Shown here: piece by piece, positions 1-7,873 of the stretch
Layout of the letters: every line of letters starts with the position of its first letter
Position numbering within the stretch: the first letter of the stretch is position 1
Assembly: GCA_963752325.1 (NCBI GenBank)
Contig: CAVVXU010000004.1
Span: 558,001 to 622,000 of the forward strand
Origin: CAVTJL01 sp963752325
GTDB taxonomy: Bacteria > Pseudomonadota > Alphaproteobacteria > Geminicoccales > Geminicoccaceae
Direction of reading: 5' to 3'
DNA length: 64,000 nt
The notes under the pieces: generated by a model
The model's input: only the letters and a program-made list of their open reading frames with translations
Database searches by the model: none
What the model was told of the DNA's origin: nothing
Translations under genes and position numbers: made by a program

Positions 1-617
1 GCGTGGGCGGGGTCACCTTCGACGGCCACCATGTCTGGTTCGCCTCGGGCGACAGGCTCAACGCCTTCGACCCTGCGAGCGGCGAGGCCGTGCGCGCGAT
101 CGACGTCGCCGCGCATGCCGGGACCGCCTACGACGGCCGGCACCTCTTCCAGATCGCCGAGGATCGCATCCAGAAGATCGATCCCGAGACCGGCCGCGTG
201 CTGGCGACGATCCCGGCACCGGGCGGCGGCGGCGATTCGGGCCTCGCCTGGGCCGAAGGCTCGCTCTGGGTGGGCCAGTACCGGGACCGGAAGATCCATC
301 AGGTCGACCCGGAGACGGGCAGGGTCCTGCGCACGATCGAATCCGATCGCTTCGTCACCGGGGTCACCTGGGCCGAGGGCGATCTCTGGCACGGCACCTG
401 GGAGGCCGAGGAAAGCGAGCTCAGGCGCATCGATCCGCAAAGCGGCGAGGTCCTGGAAAGCCTCGCGATGCCAGCGGGCGTGGGCGTGTCGGGGCTCGAG
501 TCCGACGGCGGCGACCGCCTCTTCTGCGGCGGCGCGAACAGCGCCCAGGTAAGGGTCGTCGAGCGGCCGAGAAGGCCCTCCGTCGCGAGCGATCAGGCCG
601 GCCACACCAGGAGCTAG
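1..617 (+). CDS. beta-propeller repeat protein, 5' partial
   Basis: The open frame starts at the window edge, so the N-terminus is missing; a GTG at 3 is probably an internal valine codon. About 204 residues remain. They hold at least four repeats of one pattern: a small-residue strand with a W or F, then an (I/V)DP(E/Q)(T/S)G(R/E)VL turn (IDPETGRVL, VDPETGRVL, IDPQSGEVL). This is typical of YncE/Vgb/glutaminyl-cyclotransferase-like propellers. The last 20 residues are basic and lack the repeat. Family knowledge suggests an extracytoplasmic or substrate-binding propeller, but no catalytic residues can be assigned and the missing start hides any signal peptide. Confidence 0.6.
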   Translation, partial: VGGVTFDGHHVWFASGDRLNAFDPASGEAVRAIDVAAHAGTAYDGRHLFQIAEDRIQKIDPETGRVLATIPAPGGGGDSGLAWAEGSLWVGQYRDRKIHQVDPETGRVLRTIESDRFVTGVTWAEGDLWHGTWEAEESELRRIDPQSGEVLESLAMPAGVGVSGLESDGGDRLFCGGANSAQVRVVERPRRPSVASDQAGHTRS

Positions 618-747
618 GCCCGCCGCCCCGACCGGTCGACGCTCTCCGTCCCCGGGACAACGAACAAAAGCTCACGCTGACGACGCGGGCGGGCCCGTTG
701 CGGCTCGCCCGTCAGCATGTCCCGTCACGTTGCCCAGCGAATCGAAA

Positions 748-766
748 GCCCGCCACGGGGGCGGGC
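748..766 (-). terminator. probable intrinsic terminator of rpsU
   Basis: Seven-base GC stem (GCCCGCC / GGCGGGC) with a 5-base loop, 25 bases past the rpsU stop on the minus strand and followed there by TTTCGATT. The T-run is weak, so termination may be partial. The 618-747 stretch beside it holds no gene I can support. Confidence 0.45.
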
Positions 767-790
767 GCTGCTCGACGATGCGCGAGGAGG

Positions 791-1036
791 CTAGACCTCG
801 TCGCGCTCGGCCCGCTTGCGCATCAGCTTGCGGTAGCGGCGGATCGCCTCGGCCTTCTCGCGAGCGCGTCGCTCCGAGGGCTTCTCGTAGTGGCGTCGCA
901 TGCGCATCTCGCGATACAGGCCCTCGCGCTGCATCTTCTTCTTCAGCGCGCGCAGCGCCTGGTCGACATTGTTGTCGCGAACCTGAACCTCGATGATGGT
1001 ACGGCCCTCCAGCTTGCCCCATCCACGGGACGACAA
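791..1036 (-). CDS. rpsU: 30S ribosomal protein S21
   Basis: S21 is a small basic protein of the 30S subunit needed for initiation. The core VQVRDNNVDQALRALKKKMQ, then REGLYREMRMRRHYEKPSE and a K/R-rich tail, is diagnostic. The start is unusual: there is no ATG near the conserved core. A TTG at 1036 has a strong purine-rich site (AGGAGAGGGG) seven bases upstream and gives 81 residues, about 15 longer at the N-terminus than many S21 proteins. A second purine stretch (GGAGGG) lies seven bases before two ATC codons directly preceding the core. I prefer the TTG. It is divergent from def/COQ9; adjacency of rpsU and COQ9 is common in Alphaproteobacteria. Confidence 0.93.
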   Translation of the reverse strand: MSSRGWGKLEGRTIIEVQVRDNNVDQALRALKKKMQREGLYREMRMRRHYEKPSERRAREKAEAIRRYRKLMRKRAERDEV

Positions 1037-1142
1037 AACACGTCCCCTCTCCTATGAGGGGTTGCGCGCACTATACCGCGATCGCGCGCGGACGCAACGG
1101 CGGCCGCGGCCCGCCCCGCACGATGCTCAGATGGGAGAGCCC

Positions 1143-1688
1143 ATGACCCTGCTCAAGATCGCCCGCCTCGGCCATCCGGTCCTGCTGCGCCCGGCGCTGC
1201 CGGTCGCCGATCCGCGGGAGCCCGCCTGCCGGGCGCTCGTCCGGGACATGATCGAGACGATGCAGGATGCCGACGGCGTCGGCCTCGCCGCACCCCAGGT
1301 CTACCGGAGCCTACGGCTGATCGTGGCTCTGCCGGTGAGCGAGCGGGAGGAGGATCGCCCGCCCGAGCCGCTGGTGATCTTCAATCCCGAGCTCGAGCTC
1401 GAGGATGGCCCGCCGCTGCTGGGCCTCGAGGGCTGCCTCTCGATCCCCGGCCTGCGGGGCGTCGTGCCGCGCGCGGAACGGCTGCGCTACCGGGGGCTGG
1501 ACCGGGACGGCGCGCCGATCGAGGGCAGGGCCGAGGGCTTTTTCGCCCGTATCCTCCAGCACGAGGTCGACCATCTGGACGGCGTGCTCTTCCCGATGCG
1601 GATGAAGGATCTGTCTCTTCTGGCGATGACCGGCGAGGCGCACCACCTTCAAGAGGCACTGCGTGCGGCGAGCGGAGAGCGATCATGA
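1143..1688 (+). CDS. def: peptide deformylase
   Basis: Removes the N-formyl group from nascent polypeptides in the cytosol. All three metal-site motifs are visible: GVGLAAPQV (residues about 46-54), EGCLSIPGL (about 98-106) and QHEVDHLDG (about 139-147). The Cys and two His bind the metal and the Glu is catalytic. At 181 residues it has normal length. The ATG at 1143 follows GGGAG with good spacing. The stop overlaps the COQ9-family start (ATGA, 1685-1688), so the two are translationally coupled. The pair is an unusual combination; no fmt gene follows. Confidence 0.95.
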   Translation: MTLLKIARLGHPVLLRPALPVADPREPACRALVRDMIETMQDADGVGLAAPQVYRSLRLIVALPVSEREEDRPPEPLVIFNPELELEDGPPLLGLEGCLSIPGLRGVVPRAERLRYRGLDRDGAPIEGRAEGFFARILQHEVDHLDGVLFPMRMKDLSLLAMTGEAHHLQEALRAASGERS

Positions 1689-2341
1689 GCGAGGCGATGC
1701 GCGAGCGGCAGGCGCTGCGCGACCGGGTGGGCGAGGCGGCTCTTTCCCATGCCGCCTTCGATGGCTGGGTCAAGCGGACCCTTCATCGTGCGGCCGAGGA
1801 TGCCGGCGTGGACCGCGCCACTGTGGCCCGCCTCTTTCCGCAAGGTGCCGAGAGCCTGCTCGACTGGCTGGCCGACTGGGCGGACCGGCAGATGGTGCTG
1901 GCGGTCGATCCCGAGGAGCTGGCGAGGCTGCCGGTGCGCCGGCGCATCGCGCGGCTGGTGCGCGCCCGCCTGGAGGCCCTGACCCCGCACCGTGAGGCGG
2001 TCCGCCGGGCGGCGATCGCGCGGAGCATCGACGCGCTTTCCGGCGGCCGCGAGCTGTGGCGCACGGTCGACCGCATCTGGCAGGCGGTGGAGCTGCCCGA
2101 GGCGGCGGACAAGGGGGTGGGATTCTACTCGCGCCGGGCGACGCTGGCCGGCGTCGTCGGCGCAACCTTCCTCTACTGGCTCGAGGACAGCTCGGCGGAG
2201 TGCGCCGAGACCTGGGCCTTTCTCGACCGGCGCATCGAGGACGTGATGCGGCTCGGCCGCGTGACGGGCCAGGTCTCGCACATGGTCGGGCGCATCCCCG
2301 GCATGCGCGGCTTCACCCGTACGGGCGGCGCCCACCCCTGA
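1685..2341 (+). CDS. COQ9-family protein (ubiquinone biosynthesis)
   Basis: COQ9 proteins are lipid-binding, TetR-like folds that present ubiquinone intermediates to the hydroxylase COQ7. The 218-residue product matches family size. It has an N-terminal helical TetR-like part (HAAFDGWVKRTLHRAAEDAG, then VARLFPQGAESLLDWLADWAD) and the C-terminal conserved part with FYSRRATLAGVVGATFLYWL and the DRRIEDVMRLGR helix. The start overlaps the def stop by 4 bases. The downstream convergent gene is unrelated. Confidence 0.88.
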   Translation: MSEAMRERQALRDRVGEAALSHAAFDGWVKRTLHRAAEDAGVDRATVARLFPQGAESLLDWLADWADRQMVLAVDPEELARLPVRRRIARLVRARLEALTPHREAVRRAAIARSIDALSGGRELWRTVDRIWQAVELPEAADKGVGFYSRRATLAGVVGATFLYWLEDSSAECAETWAFLDRRIEDVMRLGRVTGQVSHMVGRIPGMRGFTRTGGAHP

Positions 2342-2386
2342 AGGCCGCGCTCGGCGGGCGCCCGGCGAGGACGCCGTTGTCCGCCG

Positions 2387-3073
2387 TCAGCCCGGATCGC
2401 GCGTCACGATCGGCTCGGGCGTTCCCCGCCACGCCAGCCGCCAGACCGACCCCTGGCGCACGTTCTGGACGAGGCTCGGATGGAAGGCGACGAGGCAGGT
2501 CCCGCCGTGCCGCCGCACCGAGGGGTAGACGATGCCGTTGCTGCCCGCCGCGCGCAGCTCTGCCGCGAGCCCCTGGCCCGCGGGATAGCCGACGGCCGGA
2601 TCGGGATCGAGGCAGGGGGGCGGCGGAGCCTGCCCGCGTAGGTCGTGGAAAGGCCCGATGAAGTCGGCATAGAGCTCGTTGTAGTCGGTGACGTTCTCGA
2701 AGTGCCCGACATCCTCGAGCGCCCGGGTGAGGTGGTGGCCCACCTCGGCCAGGGCCGTCTCCGCCTCGAACGCGCAGTACCAGGCCCCCCGATCGTCGCC
2801 ATTGAAGCGGTTGCCGCCGGGTCGGGTGTGGGTGAAGGCGGCGTTGATCAGCGTGTGGCCCGCGCGGCCGAACACCAGCTCGTCCGGCCCGAGACCGGCC
2901 AGCCCCGTTTGTTGGGCGCGGAGGCGGCCGCTGGTGGCGCTCTCCAGCTCCGCCAGATCCTCCAGCCCGCCCTGGCCCGGGGCCAGCGCCTCGAGCGCGG
3001 CCTTCCTGAGGCGGCCCGTGGTGATCAGGCGGACCGTGTCGCGCTGCGCGAGGTCGGCGGTGCCGAGGCTCAC
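2387..3073 (-). CDS. RES-domain toxin
   Basis: RES toxins degrade or ADP-ribosylate with NAD+ and are paired with Xre/MbcA/ParS antitoxins. The name-giving residues are present: R in GGNRFNGDDRGAWY, E in FEAETALAE and S in VYPSVRRHGG. About 228 residues is normal. The GTG start at 3073 overlaps the antitoxin stop by 4 bases (GTGA), the coupling expected of a toxin-antitoxin operon. The antitoxin is first, as is usual. Family assignment is firm; activity is inferred. Confidence 0.9.
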   Translation of the reverse strand: MSLGTADLAQRDTVRLITTGRLRKAALEALAPGQGGLEDLAELESATSGRLRAQQTGLAGLGPDELVFGRAGHTLINAAFTHTRPGGNRFNGDDRGAWYCAFEAETALAEVGHHLTRALEDVGHFENVTDYNELYADFIGPFHDLRGQAPPPPCLDPDPAVGYPAGQGLAAELRAAGSNGIVYPSVRRHGGTCLVAFHPSLVQNVRQGSVWRLAWRGTPEPIVTRDPG

Positions 3074-3513
3074 AGCCCGCCCCGAAGCGCGTCGACGAGG
3101 CGCCGCACCTCCAGCATCGCCGGAATGCCGCCCTCGAGCATGATCTCCAGGGGCTGCCGCCCGCCGAAGAGCGGGTTCCTGCTCGGCAGCCGCACCCACT
3201 CGTCCGCCAGCGGCAACGAGAACAGCAGGCGCAGGCCCTTGAAGATGCCGACGAGCGCGCTCACGCGGGTGAGGGTGTCCTGCGAGAGCGTGCCCGACCA
3301 GTCGCCTTTCTTCATGCGGAACCAGGTCCGCTCGGACAGGTCGCCCAGCAGGCCGCAGACCTCGCCGGTGCTGAGCCGCCACAGCTGGGCCAGACGGACG
3401 ACCCCTTCGATTGCCGCGGGCGTCAGCCGGGCGCGGGTCGCATGGTCCGACAGGTTCGGCAGGGCGCGGGCCACCGGGTCGAGAGCGTCGTTCGCTGGCC
3501 GGGCAACCATCAT
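3070..3513 (-). CDS. Xre/MbcA/ParS-type antitoxin of the RES pair
   Basis: About 147 residues from the first of two ATG codons at 3513; a longer frame reaches 3579 but would overlap the operator. The N-terminal half is a helix-turn-helix-like region (AAIEGVVRLAQLWRLSTGEVCGLL). The C-terminal half is the toxin-binding domain, with NPLFGGRQPLEIMLEGG, the hallmark of DUF2384. It should neutralise the RES toxin and repress the operon. Translationally coupled to the toxin. Confidence 0.88.
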   Translation of the reverse strand: MMVARPANDALDPVARALPNLSDHATRARLTPAAIEGVVRLAQLWRLSTGEVCGLLGDLSERTWFRMKKGDWSGTLSQDTLTRVSALVGIFKGLRLLFSLPLADEWVRLPSRNPLFGGRQPLEIMLEGGIPAMLEVRRLVDALRGGL

Positions 3514-3530
3514 GGCGGTTCTTTCGGATG

Positions 3531-3574
3531 TCGAGTGCCAATTGGCAGTTAATCTAGTGTCAGATGGCACTCGA
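3531..3574. promoter_or_regulatory. palindromic operator for the RES/Xre antitoxin
   Basis: Perfect 10-base inverted repeat TCGAGTGCCA (3531-3540) / TGGCACTCGA (3565-3574). The left arm also belongs to a perfect 12-base palindrome TGCCAATTGGCA (3536-3547), giving three copies of the TGCCA half-site. The elements straddle the predicted -10 and start region, as expected for autoregulation. Confidence 0.65.
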
Positions 3575-3579
3575 TGCAA
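3551..3579 (-). promoter_or_regulatory. sigma-70-like promoter of the RES/Xre operon
   Basis: On the minus strand, TTGCAT (3579-3574) and TAGATT (3556-3551) are separated by 17 bases, placing transcription start near 3544, about 30 bases before the antitoxin ATG. Each box matches consensus at four of six positions. It is overlapped by the palindromic operator, which supports the reading. Confidence 0.5.
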
Positions 3580-3636
3580 GGAGCATGAACGTGCGTGCCC
3601 TGTCCGGGCCGCCTGCGAGGTGGTGCCGCAGGAGCG

Positions 3637-4383
3637 CTAATAGGGGAGAAGAATGTCGAGGGCCTGGGCGCCGTAGGGCGGCTGCTGGACGTCGGTGATC
3701 TGGCCGCGCCCGCCATAGGCCACCCGCAGCTCCGCCATCTTCTCGTGGCCGATGGTGTTCTGGGGCGTGATGTCCTCCGGCCGGACGATGCCGGTGACGA
3801 AGACGTCGCGGACCTCGAAATTGACCCGCACCTCCTGATGGCCCTGGACGACGAGGTTGCCGTTGGGCAGCACCTGGATGATCACGGCGGCGACGTTGAG
3901 CCGGATGGTCTCGGCGCGCTGCGTCTCGCCCTTGCCGAGGTTCGACATCGTGCTCTCGCCGTCGACGAGCTTGCTGGGGTCGACCGCGTTCGGCAGGACG
4001 TCCTTGAGCAGGCTCTCGAGGCCGAAGAAGTGCGGCATGCCCAGCGTGTTGCCGTTGTCGCGCGAGCGGTTGCTCTCGTTCGTCACGTCGGCCTTGTCGG
4101 CGATCTCGACCGTGACGGTGAGGATGTCGCCGACGCGGCGCGCCCGCTGGTCGCGGAAGAAGCCGCGCGCACCTGTGCGCCAGAGCGAGTTGGCGCCCGC
4201 CGGCGGCTGGGGCTCGGGCGCCGGCATGGGCAGCGACACCGGCCGGTAGCCGCGCTGCTGCACCGGGTTCTGGATGGGCCGCAGCTCGGGCGCCTCGCCG
4301 ATATGCGAGAGCCGGTCGGCGATGTTGCAGCCGCCGAGCGCCATCGTGCCGGCGATGGCGAGGAGGAGGGTGCGCCCACTCAT
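3637..4383 (-). CDS. flgH: flagellar L-ring protein FlgH
   Basis: Outer-membrane lipoprotein forming the L-ring bushing around the flagellar rod. It has a lipoprotein signal with lipobox LGGC (Cys19), a proline-rich linker, NSLWRTGARGFFRDQRARRVGDILTV and the conserved C-terminal half with NGNLVVQGHQEVRVN and GIVRPEDI. The length of 248 residues fits. The start overlaps the flgA stop by 4 bases. It is the last gene of the leftward flgF-G-A-H operon, the order seen in Caulobacter-like bacteria. Confidence 0.96.
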   Translation of the reverse strand: MSGRTLLLAIAGTMALGGCNIADRLSHIGEAPELRPIQNPVQQRGYRPVSLPMPAPEPQPPAGANSLWRTGARGFFRDQRARRVGDILTVTVEIADKADVTNESNRSRDNGNTLGMPHFFGLESLLKDVLPNAVDPSKLVDGESTMSNLGKGETQRAETIRLNVAAVIIQVLPNGNLVVQGHQEVRVNFEVRDVFVTGIVRPEDITPQNTIGHEKMAELRVAYGGRGQITDVQQPPYGAQALDILLPY

Positions 4384-5132
4384 GACCCGCTCCCGGCGAG
4401 CGGCCCGATCGCCACCTGCTTCACGTCGACGACGGTGGCGCGGATCTCGCGGCGGCTGTCGACATTCTGCAGCCGCACGGCATCGCCCATGGCGCCGTCC
4501 TCGAGCGCCCGGCCGCGTGCACGGAGCTCGAGCCCGTCCTGGGCGTAGACGATGGTGACGAGGTCGCCGCGGCGCACGAGCCGGGGCGGGCGGACGTCGC
4601 CGGCGCGCACCGGCAGGCCCGGCATCAGCCGGCGGTCCGTCTCGCGGCCGACGAGAGCGGCGGCGGCGAGGACGGTGTCCGGCCGAAGCTGGCGCTCGGG
4701 GACCCAGGCGAGGTCCACGTCGCGTCGCTCCAGGATCGTGCCGGCGTCGAGCGGACGGGCCGGCACGGGCACCTCCACCTCGGCCTCGGCCGTGCCGGCG
4801 AGGTCCAGCCGGTTGGTCGGGCCGCCCTCGACCCGCACCGACAGCACGGCTGTGAACCGCCCGGCCGTCTCGTCGAGGCGCAGATCCTCGAGGGTGATGG
4901 TAACCGGAGCGGTCGCCCGATTGTCCAGCGGCAGGCCGGGTGCGGTGGGCATGAAGGCGATGCGCCGTCCGGCGCTCTCTCCGGTCCCCGCATGCGCGAC
5001 CAGCGCCTCGAACGAGGCCCGGGTGAAGGGCTCGCCCGGCGCCAGCTCGACGCTCGAGGCCGCAGCCCGGACGGATGACGCCGCACCCAGAAGCAGGGCG
5101 AGCACCAGAGCGGAGTGAAAGAAACGGGTCAT
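4380..5132 (-). CDS. flgA: flagellar basal body P-ring formation chaperone FlgA
   Basis: Periplasmic chaperone for P-ring assembly. It has a signal peptide (residues 1-24, HSALVLALLLGAASSVRA) and the C-terminal SAF-type domain with LMPGLPVRAGDVRPPRLVRRGD and the closing VDVKQVAIG-type segment. Length 250. It overlaps flgG upstream (stop/start, 5129-5132) and flgH downstream, so all are coupled. The companion flgI (P-ring) is not in the window. Confidence 0.92.
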   Translation of the reverse strand: MTRFFHSALVLALLLGAASSVRAAASSVELAPGEPFTRASFEALVAHAGTGESAGRRIAFMPTAPGLPLDNRATAPVTITLEDLRLDETAGRFTAVLSVRVEGGPTNRLDLAGTAEAEVEVPVPARPLDAGTILERRDVDLAWVPERQLRPDTVLAAAALVGRETDRRLMPGLPVRAGDVRPPRLVRRGDLVTIVYAQDGLELRARGRALEDGAMGDAVRLQNVDSRREIRATVVDVKQVAIGPLAGSGS

Positions 5133-5914
5133 CGGAGCTGGGTCATCGTCGACATCATCTCGTCGGAGGCCGAGATCACTTTGGAGTTCATGTCGTACGC
5201 CCGCTGGGCCGCGATCAGCGCGGTGATCTCCTGCACCGGGTTGACGTTCGAGCTCTCGAGATAGCCCTGCAGCACGCTGCCATAGCCGTCCTTGTCGGGC
5301 GTGCCGGTAAGCTCGGGCCCCGAGGAATCGGTCTCGACGTAGAGATTGTCGCCTGTGGCCTCGAGCCCGGCCGGGTTCGCGAAGGTGGCGAGCTCGATCT
5401 GGCCCAGCGTGGCCAGCGTCGTCTGGCCCTGGATCTTGGCCGTCACCTGGCCCTGGGCGTTGATCGAGACGTCGGTCGCATCCGACGGCACGGTGATGCC
5501 CGGGCTCACCGTGTAGCCGTCGGCGGTGACGATGAGGCCGTCCGGGCTGAGCTGGAAGTTGCCCGAGCGCGTGTAGGCGATGGTGCCGTCCGGCTTCTCG
5601 ATCGCGAAGAAGCCTTCGCCCTGGATCGCGAGGTCGAGCTTGTTGCCGGTGTCGACGAGAGCACCCTGCTCGTGGACGCGATAGACCGCGGCCGTCTTGA
5701 CGCCCAGGCCGATCTGCACGCCCGCCGGGACGATCGTGCCGCTGTCGGAGGATGCTGCACCAATGCGCCGCTCGCTCTGGTAGAGCAGGTCCTGGAACTC
5801 GGCGCGCCGGCGCTTGTAGCCGGTGGTCGTCATGTTGGCGATGTTGTTCGAGATCACCTCGACATTGAGCTGCTGCGCCATCATCCCGGTGGCGGCGATA
5901 TTGAGCGACTGCAT
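5129..5914 (-). CDS. flgG: flagellar distal rod protein FlgG
   Basis: Builds the distal rod. It begins MQSLNIAATGMMAQQLNVEV with the rod/hook motif NNIANMTTTGYKRRRAEFQD, has LDLAIQGEGFF in the middle and ends with the conserved ESSNVNPVQEITALIAAQRAYDMNSK. 261 residues is the standard length. The ATG at 5914 was chosen because it starts at the family N-terminus; a longer frame upstream runs antisense into flgF coding sequence in another frame. Confidence 0.97.
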   Translation of the reverse strand: MQSLNIAATGMMAQQLNVEVISNNIANMTTTGYKRRRAEFQDLLYQSERRIGAASSDSGTIVPAGVQIGLGVKTAAVYRVHEQGALVDTGNKLDLAIQGEGFFAIEKPDGTIAYTRSGNFQLSPDGLIVTADGYTVSPGITVPSDATDVSINAQGQVTAKIQGQTTLATLGQIELATFANPAGLEATGDNLYVETDSSGPELTGTPDKDGYGSVLQGYLESSNVNPVQEITALIAAQRAYDMNSKVISASDEMMSTMTQLR

Positions 5915-5945
5915 CGGCGTCTTTCTCTTTAAGGTCCTGCGGCGG

Positions 5946-6668
5946 CTAGCTCTGCGTGCCGGCCAGCGTCTGGATGGCCCGACGCTCGAGGTCGTGGTGC
6001 GCCTCGAGCATCTTCTGCGTGCCCTCGAAGGCGCGCTGCGTCTCCATGAGGCGGGTGAGCTCGAGGATCGGCTTGACGTTCGAGCCCTCGAGCATGCCCT
6101 GCTCGATCCGGGCATCCTCCGCCGGCCGGGTCGCCTGCGTGGTCGCCAGAAGCCCGTCGCCCTCGCGCTGCATCGCCTGCTCGTCGGCGACCTCGACCGG
6201 CTGGATGCGCCCGAGGCTGCCCTTGCGGGTCGAGACGGTGCCGTCCTGGGCGACGGTGACGGGCCCGGCACCGGCCGGCACGGCAATCGGCGATCCGCCC
6301 TCGTCGAGCAGCGGGTCGCCGGCCGCCGTCGTGATCTGGCCGTCCGCGTCGAGCTCGAGATGGCCGTCGCGGGTCAGGCGCACGCCGCCCGCCGTCTGCA
6401 CCTGAAAATAGCCCTTGCCCTGGATCGCGAGGTCGAGCGGGTTGCCGGTCGTGGCGAGCGGCCCGGCGCTGGTGTCGCGGGTCCGCCCCGGATCCCCGAC
6501 GAAGGCCGCGGATCCGCTCGCGCCCAGGCGCTGGAGCACGGAGGCGAAGCGCATCGTCTCCGCCTGGTAGCCCGTCGTCGACGCGTTGGCGATGTTGGCG
6601 GCGACGGTCGACATCATGCGCTCGAGCGCCATCTGCCGGCCGAGCGCCAGATAGGCTGTGGTGTCCAT
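5946..6668 (-). CDS. flgF: flagellar proximal rod protein FlgF
   Basis: Proximal rod subunit. The N-terminus MDTTAYLALGRQMALERMM is followed by AANIANASTTGYQAE, the central NPLDLAIQGKGYFQV, and the C-terminal EGSNVKPILELTRLMETQRAFEGTQ. The ATG at 6668 follows a GAGAGG ribosome site closely. First gene of the leftward flagellar operon, 22 bases after the expected start of the sigma-54 promoter. The insert begins about 120 bases upstream. Confidence 0.95.
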   Translation of the reverse strand: MDTTAYLALGRQMALERMMSTVAANIANASTTGYQAETMRFASVLQRLGASGSAAFVGDPGRTRDTSAGPLATTGNPLDLAIQGKGYFQVQTAGGVRLTRDGHLELDADGQITTAAGDPLLDEGGSPIAVPAGAGPVTVAQDGTVSTRKGSLGRIQPVEVADEQAMQREGDGLLATTQATRPAEDARIEQGMLEGSNVKPILELTRLMETQRAFEGTQKMLEAHHDLERRAIQTLAGTQS

Positions 6669-6700
6669 GGGCCCTCTCAAGCCATTCCGACACGCCCTTG

Positions 6701-6716
6701 AGCAGGGATCGTGCCA
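6701..6716 (-). promoter_or_regulatory. sigma-54 promoter of flgF-flgG-flgA-flgH
   Basis: Minus strand reads TGGCACG-ATCC-CTGCT, one mismatch from the consensus TGGCACG-N4-TTGCT, with invariant GG and GC at -24/-12. Transcription would start near 6690, leaving a 5' UTR of about 22 bases before flgF. Sigma-54 control of flgF operons is established in Caulobacter. Any enhancer sites further upstream would lie in or beyond the inserted DNA, so activation may have changed. Confidence 0.75.
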
Positions 6717-6786
6717 GCACCGGAATTTCTGGCTTTGCGGGGATCGGCCGGCCGCGAGGCGGCACACCCTGCCCGGCAGCTTCTGC

Positions 6787-6799
6787 CGACCCGGCAGAG
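6787..6799 (+). repeat. 13-bp direct repeat, left end of flagellar insert
   Basis: CGACCCGGCAGAG occurs here and, identically, at 10103-10115, on either side of the block separating flgF from fliL. Transposase similarity begins at about 6796, immediately at this repeat. The bases also form a short hairpin CTGCCG-ACC-CGGCAG (6783-6797). It may be a target duplication or the product of recombination. Confidence 0.55.
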
Positions 6800-7098
6800 G
6801 ATCGCAGCATGTATCGGAGGTCTACCGCACCTTGCTGATCAGCAACGGCCTGGTTGGCTCGATGCGCCGACGCGGCAATCCGTACGACAATGCCAAGGCC
6901 GAAAGCTTTATGAACACGCTCAAGGTCGAGGCCATCTATCAGGCCGCCTACGAGACGTTCGAAGACGTCACCGCCGAGCTTCCGAGGCTCATCGACCAAG
7001 TCTACAACACGACGAGGTTGCGCTCAGTGTTCGGCTATCTCAGCCCCACGCAGTTCGAGGATCAGCACGCCAAGCAGGGGGTCAAAGCTCCAAGCTGA
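6796..7098 (+). pseudogene. IS3-family transposase OrfB, C-terminal remnant
   Basis: Only the last ~100 residues of an rve-type integrase core survive. RGSQHVSEVYRTLL aligns with the usual SDRGSQYAS block. Then come GSMRRRGNPYDNAKAESF with the catalytic Glu, the helix NTLKVEAIY, and the C-terminal YNTTRLRSVFGYLSPTQFE. The first two catalytic Asp residues and OrfA are gone, so it cannot transpose by itself. The left break coincides with the 13-bp direct repeat. Bases 7099-7548 beyond it hold no clear gene; a short frame at 7170-7258 (MAEVAALRQTLSEFLSLIAR) could be another transposon scrap. Confidence 0.85.
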
Positions 7099-7548
7099 TC
7101 CTGCCCATCGCCACGGGCGCACTCCAATCGGCGCCAAGGACGTCGCACACGGGCGGCAGGTCTCGTTCCACATGGCAGAGGTCGCGGCATTGCGGCAGAC
7201 GTTGTCAGAATTTTTGTCGCTGATCGCCCGACTGCGGGCACCACCCGTGCCTGCATGAGGCGATGGAGCAGATGCAGGAAACAACTCTGGAGGTGCGCCT
7301 CGATGCGAGCAGATCAACGCATCTCGGCACGTCGGCGCGGTCGACTGGTCATGTTGATCGCCTGCCGCGTAAGGAACACGCGATCTGCTATCGCCCGCGG
7401 CGCCGCGGAGGACGATCCTCGTCTCACAACGACCCGCATTCCGTCGAATGCTGGTTCAGGTGTCCTGTTGCCTGCAACGGTCTCGCTTCTCTCTCGCAAT
7501 GTGCGTACCTCCCCCGCCTGATCGATCCTGATGTTAGCGGAATCACCT

Positions 7549-7576
7549 TTGCAAGTCGCCCGGCTCCGGCTATTCT
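7549..7576 (+). promoter_or_regulatory. possible sigma-70 promoter for the small membrane protein gene
   Basis: TTGCAA and TATTCT with a 16-base spacer, each matching four of six consensus bases, 34 bases before the ATG at 7610. The only good candidate in this interval. Confidence 0.35.
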
Positions 7577-7609
7577 CATCAGTTAACACGCACAGAGGGG
7601 GGCAAGCCG

Positions 7610-7858
7610 ATGAAGCGTTCCCTGCCGGCATTACGTCGCTCGGTTCTGGAAACCACCCTGGCGCTCGCGACGGCTTGTTTCGCTGTGCTCGCAGCTGCTT
7701 GGCCGGACTGGATCGAGACCTTGGGCGTCAATCCGGACCGCGGTAACGGCAGCTTCGAGTGGGCCATTCCCATCCTGCTAGCGCTTGCCGCCGTGATCAT
7801 TGGGCTCATAGCGCGGCGGCATTGGCGCATCGACGCCGCGAAGGCTGTCCCAAACTGA
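7610..7858 (+). CDS. small two-helix membrane protein of unknown function
   Basis: 82 residues from an ATG preceded by a strong AGAGGGGGG site. Two hydrophobic segments, about residues 13-31 and 52-67, flank a short loop (ETLGVNPDRGNGSFEW), and a basic tail RRHWRIDAAK suggests the C-terminus is cytoplasmic. No family recognised. It sits 15 bases before the crystallin-domain gene and probably shares its transcript. Both lie inside the block between the flagellar operons, so they are likely acquired. Confidence 0.65.
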   Translation: MKRSLPALRRSVLETTLALATACFAVLAAAWPDWIETLGVNPDRGNGSFEWAIPILLALAAVIIGLIARRHWRIDAAKAVPN

Positions 7859-7873
7859 CATCGGGGTCGCGTC

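Noticed and set aside
7170..7258. Short frame MAEVAALRQTLSEFLSLIAR as a gene
   Set aside because: Looks like the tail of a transposase, but too short and unmatched; left as a note under the IS3 remnant.
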